Positions 1-5,108 of a DNA stretch of 6,622 nt are shown in pieces. How positions within the stretch are numbered: the first letter of the stretch is position 1; the number at the start of each line of letters is the position of its first letter. The position numbers and the translations under genes are program-made. The notes under the pieces are model-generated. The model was given only the letters and a program-made list of their open reading frames with translations. It did no database searches and was not told where the DNA came from. The DNA lies in NCBI GenBank assembly GCA_028292835.1, contig JAQGLP010000383.1, positions 1 through 6,622 on the forward strand. The letters are read 5' to 3'. The DNA is from Variovorax sp. GTDB lineage: Bacteria > Pseudomonadota > Gammaproteobacteria > Burkholderiales > Burkholderiaceae_C.

Positions 1-733
1 CGAACTCGCTGGCGCGCGTGGCGTAGGCGCGGTAGAGCGTCTGGCGCAGCGCGCCGTTCCTGGCGAACTGCATCACCGGCAGGTAGCACGGCATCTTCAG
101 GGTGAGCTTGTAATTGTCTTTGCCTTCGGCCTCGGCGGCGGCGCGGGCGGCGGCGATGACGTCCTCGGGCACACCGTCGAGCTCATCGAGCGTGGCGAAG
201 TAGCTGAACGCGTCGGTTGCGTCCAGCGCGTGTTCGCTGAACTTCTGGCTCAGCTCCGCCTGACGCTCCTGGATGGCGGCGAAGCGCTCGCGCGCCTCGC
301 CCTGCAACTCGGCCCCGCCCAGCACGAAGTTGCGCACGGCGTTCTTCTGCGCCTGGCGCTGCTCGGCGTTGAGCGTCGCCGGGTCGATGCTCTTGTATTT
401 GGCGTAGAGCCGTTCGTCGGCGCCCAGCCGCGTCCAGAACTCGGTGACGCGCGGCAGGGCTTCGTTGTAGGCCGCACGCAGCTCGGGCGTGTCGACCACC
501 GCGTTCAGGTGCCCGACCGCGCCCCAGGCCCGGCCGAAGCGCTCGCTGGGCACGTCGAGCACGCGCGAGATGGCGGTCCAGTCGGCTGGAAAGCCGGGCG
601 CGGTCACGGTTTCCAGCGCCTGTTCGGCCTCGGCGAGGAGGACGTCCACGGCGGGAGCCACGTGCTCGGGCCGGATCTGGTCGAACAGCGGCAGGTCGGT
701 GAAGTCGAGGAGGGGATTGGTCATGGCGCTCAT
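1..733 (-). CDS. prlC: M3-family oligopeptidase (oligopeptidase A-like), N-terminal part, gene runs off the left edge
   Basis: The first 244 codons of a thimet-oligopeptidase-type (M3) zinc peptidase, a cytoplasmic enzyme that degrades short peptides, including cleaved signal peptides. The start reads MSAMTNPLLDF, followed by DLPLFDQIRPEHVAPAVD, the typical opening of OpdA/PrlC. Further on are the family's helical N-terminal features, such as RFGRAWGAVGHLNAV and a stretch near residues 175-240 with LTLKMPCYLPVMQ and LRQTLYRAYATRASEF. The HExxH zinc site lies in the C-terminal half, outside the window, so activity cannot be judged. E. coli OpdA is about 680 residues, so roughly one third is present. 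A second ATG at 724 (MTNPLLDF) is an equally good start; neither has a clear Shine-Dalgarno sequence. The gene begins 22 nt after the folD stop on the same strand, so it is probably co-transcribed or translationally coupled. The family call is firm; the choice of prlC over another M3 paralogue is less so. Confidence 0.88.
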   Translation of the reverse strand, partial: MSAMTNPLLDFTDLPLFDQIRPEHVAPAVDVLLAEAEQALETVTAPGFPADWTAISRVLDVPSERFGRAWGAVGHLNAVVDTPELRAAYNEALPRVTEFWTRLGADERLYAKYKSIDPATLNAEQRQAQKNAVRNFVLGGAELQGEARERFAAIQERQAELSQKFSEHALDATDAFSYFATLDELDGVPEDVIAAARAAAEAEGKDNYKLTLKMPCYLPVMQFARNGALRQTLYRAYATRASEF

Positions 734-755
734 GTGATGGCCGCAAGGCCCGAGT

Positions 756-1637
756 TCAAGGCGAGGGCGCTCGGACGGCGGCACGCTCGGCGGCTTCCAG
801 GGTGTTGACCAGCAGCATGGTGATGGTCATCGGACCGACGCCGCCCGGCACCGGGGTGATCCAGCCGGCGACCTCGCGAACGCCGTCGAAGTCGACGTCG
901 CCGCAGAGCCTGCCCGCGCCGGGCTCGCCCTCGGGGACGCGGTTCATGCCGACGTCGATCACCACCGCGCCGGGCTTGACCATGTCGGCCGTCAGCACGT
1001 TGCGCTTGCCCACGGCCGCCACGACCACGTCGGCCTGGCGCGTGAAGGCGCCGAGGTCGGCGGTCGCGCTGTGGCAGACCGTGACGGTGGCGTTCGTCGC
1101 CAACAGCATCAGCGCCATCGGCTTGCCGACGATATTGCTGCGGCCGATGACGACGGCGTGCTTGCCGCGCAGCTCATAGCCAATGGAGTCCAGCATCTTC
1201 ATGCAGCCGTAGGGCGTGCAGGGCCAGAAGCCGTGCGCGCCGGTCAGCAGGGCGCCAGCGCTGGCGACGTGAAAGCCGTCCACGTCCTTTTCCGGCGCGA
1301 TGGCCTCGATCACCTTCTGCGCGTCGATGTGCGCCGGCAGCGGCAACTGCACCAGGATGCCGTGAACCGACGAATCGGCGTTGAGCGCCACGACGCGCGC
1401 CAGCAGCTTTGCCTCGCTCAACTCGGCGGAGTGCCTCTCCAGCACCGAATGCAGGCCGTTGTCCTCGCAGGCCTTGACCTTGTTGCGTACGTACACCTGG
1501 CTGGCCGGGTTGTCGCCGATCAGCACGACGGCCAGGCCCGGCACGATGCCACGCGCACGCAGCGCGGCGGCGCGCGCGGCGACTTCGGTGCGCAGCGTGC
1601 GCGAGAGGGCATTGCCGTCGATCAGTTGAGCGGTCAT
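756..1637 (-). CDS. folD: Bifunctional methylenetetrahydrofolate dehydrogenase/methenyltetrahydrofolate cyclohydrolase
   Basis: FolD interconverts 5,10-methylene-, methenyl- and 10-formyl-tetrahydrofolate, using NADP, in cytoplasmic one-carbon metabolism for purine, formyl-methionine and methionine synthesis. The protein is 293 residues, normal for the family. Visible motifs are YVRNKVKAC (Tyr49, catalytic Lys53), LVQLPLP (Gln97), KDVDGFH (Asp118/Asp120), the Rossmann-side GRSNIVGKP at 165-173, DVGMNR at 228-233 and the signature PGGVGPMT at 264-271. All the expected catalytic residues are present. The start at 1637 (MTAQLIDG) matches the usual FolD N-terminus. An in-frame ATG at 1676 would add 13 residues, but it lies inside a terminator hairpin and is rejected. 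No strong Shine-Dalgarno sequence precedes the chosen start. The prlC-like gene follows 22 nt downstream, suggesting a folD-peptidase operon. Only 15 nt separate the terminator U-tract from the ATG, so the origin of folD transcription is not obvious. Confidence 0.97.
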   Translation of the reverse strand: MTAQLIDGNALSRTLRTEVAARAAALRARGIVPGLAVVLIGDNPASQVYVRNKVKACEDNGLHSVLERHSAELSEAKLLARVVALNADSSVHGILVQLPLPAHIDAQKVIEAIAPEKDVDGFHVASAGALLTGAHGFWPCTPYGCMKMLDSIGYELRGKHAVVIGRSNIVGKPMALMLLATNATVTVCHSATADLGAFTRQADVVVAAVGKRNVLTADMVKPGAVVIDVGMNRVPEGEPGAGRLCGDVDFDGVREVAGWITPVPGGVGPMTITMLLVNTLEAAERAAVRAPSP

Positions 1638-1652
1638 GGGTTGGGTCTTTGC

Positions 1653-1687
1653 AAATAAAAAAGCCCGCTGGCGCAAGCGCGGCGGGC
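1653..1687 (-). terminator. Rho-independent terminator between the two-component operon and folD
   Basis: On the minus strand GCCCGC (1687-1682) pairs with GCGGGC (1668-1663). An inner 3-bp stem (1680-1678 with 1673-1671) closes a 4-nt loop, with small internal bulges. A run of six T residues (1662-1657) follows, then ATTT. A GC stem plus U-tract is the classic intrinsic terminator, and the orientation fits the end of the response-regulator gene, whose stop lies about 50 nt upstream. The right flank has no T-run, so it should not act for the plus strand. It sits 16-50 nt before the folD ATG and could alternatively act as an attenuator in a folD leader. Confidence 0.75.
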
Positions 1688-1694
1688 GATCATG

Positions 1695-1711
1695 GCTATG
1701 AATTCAATAGC
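1695..1711. repeat. Small inverted repeat GCTAT-7-ATAGC
   Basis: GCTAT at 1695-1699 and ATAGC at 1707-1711 flank GAATTCA. It lies in the short untranslated stretch between the response-regulator stop and the terminator hairpin. A related GCTAT-containing string occurs in the last codons of the sensor kinase gene (about 2394-2404). From general memory, GCTAT/ATAGC-flanked motifs are frequent between genes in Comamonadaceae; copy number cannot be assessed from this window. Confidence 0.4.
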
Positions 1712-1735
1712 AAGGGCGTGGTGGGGCCCGCAGCT

Positions 1736-2362
1736 TCAGGCCTTCGTGGCGCTCTGCCCGAGCGCGATCTTCAGCAGGTCGGCCACCGTGTTGGCATTGA
1801 GCTTTTCCATGATGTTGGCGCGGTGCGCCTCCACCGTCTTGATGCTAATGCCCAGGTCGTCGGCGATCTGCTTGTTGAGCCGTCCGGCCACGATGCGCTC
1901 GAGCACCTGGGCTTCGCGCCCGGTGAGCTTGGACAGGAGCGCCTCGCGGCTGGCCGACTGCTGTTGCTGCGCGAAGGTGCTGCGCGCGTGGTCGAGCATG
2001 CGCTCCACCAGGGTCACCAGGGTCTGGTCGTCGAACGGCTTCTGGATGAAGTCCATCGCGCCCTTCTTCATCGAATCGACCGCCATCGGCACGTCGCCGT
2101 GCCCGGTGACGACCACGATCGGCAACGGCGAGCGCCGCTCGATCAGACGTTCCTGCAGTTCCAGCCCGCTCATGCCGGCCATGCGGATGTCCACGATGAG
2201 GCAGGCGACCTCACGCGGATCGTAGCGCGCGAGGAAGGATTCGGCCGAGTCGAAACACCGCACGCGGTAGTCATTGCCTTCCAGCAGCCATTGGAGTGAG
2301 TCGCGAACGGCCTCGTCATCATCGACGACATAAACCGTGCCCTTCTTCGGAATCAAACTCAT
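1736..2362 (-). CDS. Two-component response regulator, FixJ/NarL type with LuxR-family HTH
   Basis: A 208-residue DNA-binding response regulator. The N-terminal receiver domain (about 8-122) carries the acidic pocket VDDDE (Asp14-Asp16), the phospho-acceptor Asp58 in LIVDIRM, Thr86 in VVVTGHGD and Lys108 in IQKPF, so all phosphotransfer residues are intact. A glutamine-rich linker (about 131-136) leads to a LuxR-type helix-turn-helix (about 144-205) with LTGREAQVLERIVAG, NKQIADDLGISIKTVEAHRANIMEKL. The MAVDSMKKGAMDFIQKPFDD segment is characteristic of the FixJ/TtrR subgroup. The ATG at 2362 overlaps the kinase stop codon in an ATGA junction, with AAAGAAG just upstream as a weak ribosome binding site, so translation is probably coupled to the kinase. 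It is the obvious partner of that kinase. Its target promoter is unknown; the divergent aceE region and its own operon promoter are the natural candidates. The reading frame is open far upstream inside the kinase gene, but that part has no receiver homology. Confidence 0.94.
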   Translation of the reverse strand: MSLIPKKGTVYVVDDDEAVRDSLQWLLEGNDYRVRCFDSAESFLARYDPREVACLIVDIRMAGMSGLELQERLIERRSPLPIVVVTGHGDVPMAVDSMKKGAMDFIQKPFDDQTLVTLVERMLDHARSTFAQQQQSASREALLSKLTGREAQVLERIVAGRLNKQIADDLGISIKTVEAHRANIMEKLNANTVADLLKIALGQSATKA

Positions 2363-4899
2363 GCGGCTTCTTTGGTGTCGTTGTTTGCTGCGAAATTGAT
2401 AGCGTTTGGCACCGGTATCCAGAAGGAAAAACGGCAGCCGACCACCTCCGGGCCATTGTAGATGTTCTGTGCCTGCATCCTTCCCTGGTGCGACTCGACG
2501 ATGGTGCGGCACAGGTTGAGCCCGATGCCCATGCCCTCGGGCTTGGTCGAGAAGAAGGCTTCGTAGAGCCGCTCGATGACCTCGGGCGCCAAGCCCGCAC
2601 CGGTGTCCTGCACCGAGAACTCGACCGCGTTCTGTCCCTCGATCAACCGGGGCAGGACGCGCAGCTCGACGCTGCGGCGCGCCATCGGGCGGTCGGCCAA
2701 GTCGATCGACTCGGCGGCGTTTTTCAGCAGGTTGATGAGCACCTGCTCGATCAGGATCGGATCGACCCGCACGGTCGGCAGGCGCGCCGCGACATAAGGG
2801 TTGAGCCGCACGTTGCGCCGCCGCAACTCGATCCCCGCGAGCTCGACCGCCTCGCTGACGAGCGTGGAGACCTCTGCCGTCGTGCGGTTGGGCTCGCTGC
2901 GTTTCACGAAGGAGCGGATGCGCTGGATGATCTGGCCGGCGCGCTGCGCCTGCCGGGTGGTTTTCTCCAGCGCGGCCAGCAGCGCCGCCTCGTCGATCTG
3001 CTTCGTCTTGATGCGCGACATCATGCCGTTGCAGTAGTTGGCGATGGCCGCCAGCGGCTGGTTGAGTTCGTGCGCCACGCTGGAGGCCATCTCGCCCATC
3101 GTGATGAGCCGGCTCGACGTCTGGGCGCGGTTCGCCTGCGCCGCCGCCAGGTCCTCGGCCTGACGGCGCGGCGTGATGTCGGTCGAGATCACGAGCTGCG
3201 CCAGCCGCCCGTCGACCCAGGTCAGGTAGCGCGAGCGCACCTCCAGCCACTTGCCCAGCGCGGGCACGAAGATCTCGTTGTTGGCCGGCTGCGCCGCCGT
3301 GAGCGTGTCGAGCGGCAGGCCGGCCAGCGGGTCGACGTCGCCCAGGTCCTCGTCGTGCGCGGAGGACACCGGCATGCCGGCCTGCGCGACCATGGAAAGG
3401 TGGCCGGCCGTGTTGGAGCCGAACCACAGCCGGTAGAGCTTGTTGGCGAACAGCAGCTCCTCGCTGCCGATCGGCGCGACCGACACCGAGGCGTCAAGCG
3501 CCTCCAGCACGGTGGTGAAGCGCTCGTGCGATGCCGACAGCTGTTCGCGAATGCGCGTGGGCTCGGTGATGTCGGTCATCGAGGTCATCCAGCCGGTCTG
3601 CTGACCACGTGCATCGATCAGCGGCGACACGTAGAGCCGGGCATTGAACACAGTGCCGTTCTTGCGCTTGACGCGGATCTGGTAGCCGCCCTGCAGCGCC
3701 CGGCCGTGCAATTCTTCCTCGATTCGCTCATTGAGCATTTCGCGGTCGGCTTCAAGCCAGTAGGGGAAGGGGGGGCGCTGGCCCACCAGCTCGTCCTCGC
3801 TCCATCCGGTCATGGCGCAGAAGGAGGAATTGACGTAGCTGATGCGGCCCTCCAGGTCGAGCACCCGCATGCCGGTGGGCATCGAGTTCTCCATGGCGCG
3901 GCGGAAATTGGTTTCCGCCACCAGGGCCTGCTGCGTCTGCAGGCGCCCACGGGTATGGCGCCAGGTGCCGATCAGCATCCACACCGTCAAGACGCTGAGC
4001 GCACCCACCAGCCAGAACAGGCCGTTGCCGACCAGCCCGGGCGAGGTGCGGTAGGCCTGGGCGCGCAGCACCAGCCCGTTGCCCACCGGCGAGACCGGCA
4101 CCTCGTATTCGTTGGTGCGCTCCGACCACGGCAGCAGGCGCGGGCCGGCTTTGCGCGGCTTGAAGCTCTGCCCCGCCAGCGGTTCGCCCTTGGCGTCGAG
4201 CAGCGAGACGGCATAGCGCGCCGCGACCTCGGGCGGCACGCCATAGCGCAGCAGCCCGTCCACTGAAAACTCGCCCAGCACCATGCCGGCGAACAGGCCC
4301 TGGTCGAACAAAGGGATGTGCAGTTGCAGCATGGGCTGCGGATCGCCGCCCCGACTCGGCCGCGAGAACACCGGCTGGCGCAGTTCGCGCGCCAGCGCAT
4401 AGTTGCTTTCGATGTCGCCGGGGCGCAGCACATCGCCCACCGCGTGCTGCTGCGCCGGATGCACGCTGGGCGCCGCGTAGCTGGCCTTGAAGCGGCGTCG
4501 GTCGTCGATCCAGCTGAGCGCCTGCAACTCGGGATACTGGCTCACCAGCGACTCCGCGCGACTGTCGAACTCGGCCGCGTCGATCTCGCGGTTGGACGCG
4601 TAGCGCGCCATGCGCATCAGCTGTTCCTGGCGCTCCAGTAGACGCAGTCGCAGGCGCTGCTGGGCATATTCGACGTCGCGCTTGACCGCTTCGTGCTCGC
4701 GTCCGATCTCCTCGGCGCGCAAATACCAGAAGGCTGAAGCGATGGCCGCCAGAAAAAGCAGCACGGCGGCGAGCGGCGCCAGCATCGCCACGGAATCCTG
4801 CAGCATGGGCGTCTGTCGGCGCCACCACTGGCGCCACCATGAAAAAGGAAATACATGGGTGGCCCGGCGAAAAGCGTCGAGAAAGGAGGATGGGGCCAT
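2359..4899 (-). CDS. Membrane-bound PAS-domain sensor histidine kinase (FixL/DctB/NtrB-type kinase core)
   Basis: An 846-residue hybrid-free sensor kinase. A basic, tryptophan-rich N-terminus is followed by transmembrane segment 1 (about 37-60), a predicted periplasmic sensor region (about 61-290) containing LQALSWIDDRRRFKASY, and transmembrane segment 2 (about 292-312). A cytoplasmic PAS/PAC domain (about 331-447: NSMPTGMRVLDLEGRISYVN, MTGWSEDELVGQ, MTDIT) and a second, more divergent PAS-like domain (about 459-576) come next. The HisKA domain has VAHELNQPLAAI with phospho-acceptor His610. The ATPase domain has an N-box NLLKNAAES (723-731), G1 DTGAGL (765-770), F-box FFSTKPEG (782-789) and G2 GMGIGL (789-794). 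All catalytic boxes are intact. The core matches the family of FixL, DctB and NtrB, which autophosphorylate and pass phosphate to a paired regulator, here the overlapping gene downstream. No RxxxH heme ligand pattern of FixL is seen in PAS1, so oxygen sensing should not be assumed. The ATG at 4899 lacks a good Shine-Dalgarno sequence; Met32 is an alternative that keeps both membrane segments. Confidence 0.94.
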   Translation of the reverse strand: MAPSSFLDAFRRATHVFPFSWWRQWWRRQTPMLQDSVAMLAPLAAVLLFLAAIASAFWYLRAEEIGREHEAVKRDVEYAQQRLRLRLLERQEQLMRMARYASNREIDAAEFDSRAESLVSQYPELQALSWIDDRRRFKASYAAPSVHPAQQHAVGDVLRPGDIESNYALARELRQPVFSRPSRGGDPQPMLQLHIPLFDQGLFAGMVLGEFSVDGLLRYGVPPEVAARYAVSLLDAKGEPLAGQSFKPRKAGPRLLPWSERTNEYEVPVSPVGNGLVLRAQAYRTSPGLVGNGLFWLVGALSVLTVWMLIGTWRHTRGRLQTQQALVAETNFRRAMENSMPTGMRVLDLEGRISYVNSSFCAMTGWSEDELVGQRPPFPYWLEADREMLNERIEEELHGRALQGGYQIRVKRKNGTVFNARLYVSPLIDARGQQTGWMTSMTDITEPTRIREQLSASHERFTTVLEALDASVSVAPIGSEELLFANKLYRLWFGSNTAGHLSMVAQAGMPVSSAHDEDLGDVDPLAGLPLDTLTAAQPANNEIFVPALGKWLEVRSRYLTWVDGRLAQLVISTDITPRRQAEDLAAAQANRAQTSSRLITMGEMASSVAHELNQPLAAIANYCNGMMSRIKTKQIDEAALLAALEKTTRQAQRAGQIIQRIRSFVKRSEPNRTTAEVSTLVSEAVELAGIELRRRNVRLNPYVAARLPTVRVDPILIEQVLINLLKNAAESIDLADRPMARRSVELRVLPRLIEGQNAVEFSVQDTGAGLAPEVIERLYEAFFSTKPEGMGIGLNLCRTIVESHQGRMQAQNIYNGPEVVGCRFSFWIPVPNAINFAANNDTKEAA
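4818..4841 (-). repeat. 12-bp tandem duplication encoding WWR(Q/R) twice
   Basis: GGCGCCACCA occurs at 4818-4827 and again at 4830-4839, in two adjacent 12-bp units that differ only in their last two bases. On the coding strand they encode WWRQ-WWRR (residues 21-28), just before the first transmembrane helix of the sensor kinase. In-frame tandem duplication is the simplest origin. Confidence 0.8.
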
Positions 4900-4909
4900 G
4901 CGTGCAAGT

Positions 4910-4925
4910 TTAGGGGAAGCCCTAA
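4910..4925 (-). promoter_or_regulatory. Perfect 6-bp hairpin in the leader of the sensor kinase gene
   Basis: TTAGGG (4910-4915) and CCCTAA (4920-4925) form a perfect 6-bp stem with a 4-nt loop, ending 10 nt before the kinase ATG on the minus strand. In the transcript this hairpin would sit where a ribosome binding site is expected, and no Shine-Dalgarno sequence is visible there. It could modulate translation initiation or be an operator half-site arrangement; neither is shown. Confidence 0.4.
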
Positions 4926-5003
4926 TAACGTCAGATCCGGATGGCCTTGAAAAGCGTTCAGACTGTGCTTGACCATGGAGCGACTTTTAACCTGAAAGCA
5001 CAG

Positions 5004-5026
5004 TTGATTTCATATTAAGAAATCAA
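5004..5026. promoter_or_regulatory. Near-perfect 23-bp palindrome, candidate operator
   Basis: Left arm TTGATTTC (5004-5011) and right arm GAAATCAA (5019-5026) are exact reverse complements. The 7-nt AT-only spacer adds two more matching pairs around a central T, giving 10 of 11 pairs matched. It lies about 80 nt upstream of the aceE start and 105 nt upstream of the kinase start. The size and symmetry fit a dimeric transcription factor site, and the stem is AT-rich with no U-tract, so a terminator is unlikely. The binding protein is unknown; the adjacent LuxR-type regulator or a GntR-type PdhR-like repressor are candidates. Confidence 0.6.
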
Positions 5027-5036
5027 TACGCACTAT

Positions 5037-5065
5037 TTGAAATTTGCAAGATTCTGTGCGACACT
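5037..5065 (+). promoter_or_regulatory. Candidate sigma70 promoter for aceE
   Basis: TTGAAA at 5037-5042 (5 of 6 to the -35 consensus) is followed after 17 bp by GACACT at 5060-5065, a weak -10 (3 of 6). The weak -10 is helped by an extended TGC immediately before it (5057-5059). Initiation would fall near 5072, giving a leader of about 37 nt. The palindrome would then lie just upstream of the -35, a position typical of activator sites. An alternative pair, TTAACC (4987-4992) with CATATT (5011-5016) at 18 bp spacing, would place the palindrome over the -10 instead. Confidence 0.35.
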
Positions 5066-5078
5066 GCCGCGCAGTTTT
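5054..5078 (+). terminator. Terminator-like hairpin upstream of aceE (possible attenuator)
   Basis: CTGTGCG (5054-5060) can pair with CGCGCAG (5068-5074), seven pairs including one G-U, across a 7-nt loop. Four T residues then AAT follow directly (5075-5081). This has the form of a weak intrinsic terminator in the aceE direction. It can only act if transcription starts upstream of it, which conflicts with the promoter candidate overlapping the same bases. No leader peptide or ligand-binding fold is evident. Confidence 0.3.
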
Positions 5079-5096
5079 AATAGCCCCCCTCAAATC

Positions 5097-5102
5097 AAGG
5101 AG
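5097..5102 (+). promoter_or_regulatory. Strong Shine-Dalgarno sequence for aceE
   Basis: AAGGAG ends 6 nt before the ATG at 5109. It is a near-ideal ribosome binding site, fixes the aceE start, and contrasts with the weak or absent sites before the leftward genes. Confidence 0.9.
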
Positions 5103-5108
5103 ACAAGA

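Larger units (their letters stand above)
4900..5108. promoter_or_regulatory. Divergent intergenic regulatory region between the sensor kinase gene and aceE
   Basis: These 209 bp contain no credible gene and are visibly richer in A/T than the flanking coding DNA. They must carry the promoters for leftward transcription of the kinase-regulator pair and rightward transcription of aceE. Elements seen inside are a leader hairpin near the kinase start, a 23-bp palindrome, a TTGAAA-based promoter candidate, a terminator-like hairpin and the aceE ribosome binding site, each listed separately. No convincing consensus sigma70 promoter for the leftward direction was found. Confidence 0.7.

Noticed and set aside
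183..808. Several open frames on both strands overlapping the peptidase gene
   Set aside because: Arg/Pro/Ala-rich translations without domains. The minus-strand frame starting at 733 and running off the edge gives a clear M3 peptidase N-terminus.
1638..1676. A 13-residue longer FolD starting at 1676
   Set aside because: The added codons lie within the terminator hairpin and U-tract, and MTAQLIDG is the standard FolD N-terminus.
1736..3427. The response regulator as a 563-residue protein with a long N-terminal extension
   Set aside because: The extension is an Arg/Ala-rich out-of-frame translation of the kinase gene. The receiver domain begins right after the ATG at 2362, which overlaps the kinase stop as in coupled pairs.
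2296..4266. A 656-codon open frame on the plus strand opposite the sensor kinase
   Set aside because: Rich in Arg, His, Leu, Gly and Asp with no recognisable domain, and lies entirely antisense to a kinase with intact catalytic motifs. Typical shadow frame of high-GC DNA.
2359..4899. Naming the pair fixL/fixJ and calling it an oxygen sensor
   Set aside because: The kinase core and regulator resemble that subgroup, but the heme-ligand pattern of FixL is not seen in the PAS domains and there is an extra external sensor domain. The symbol would over-claim.
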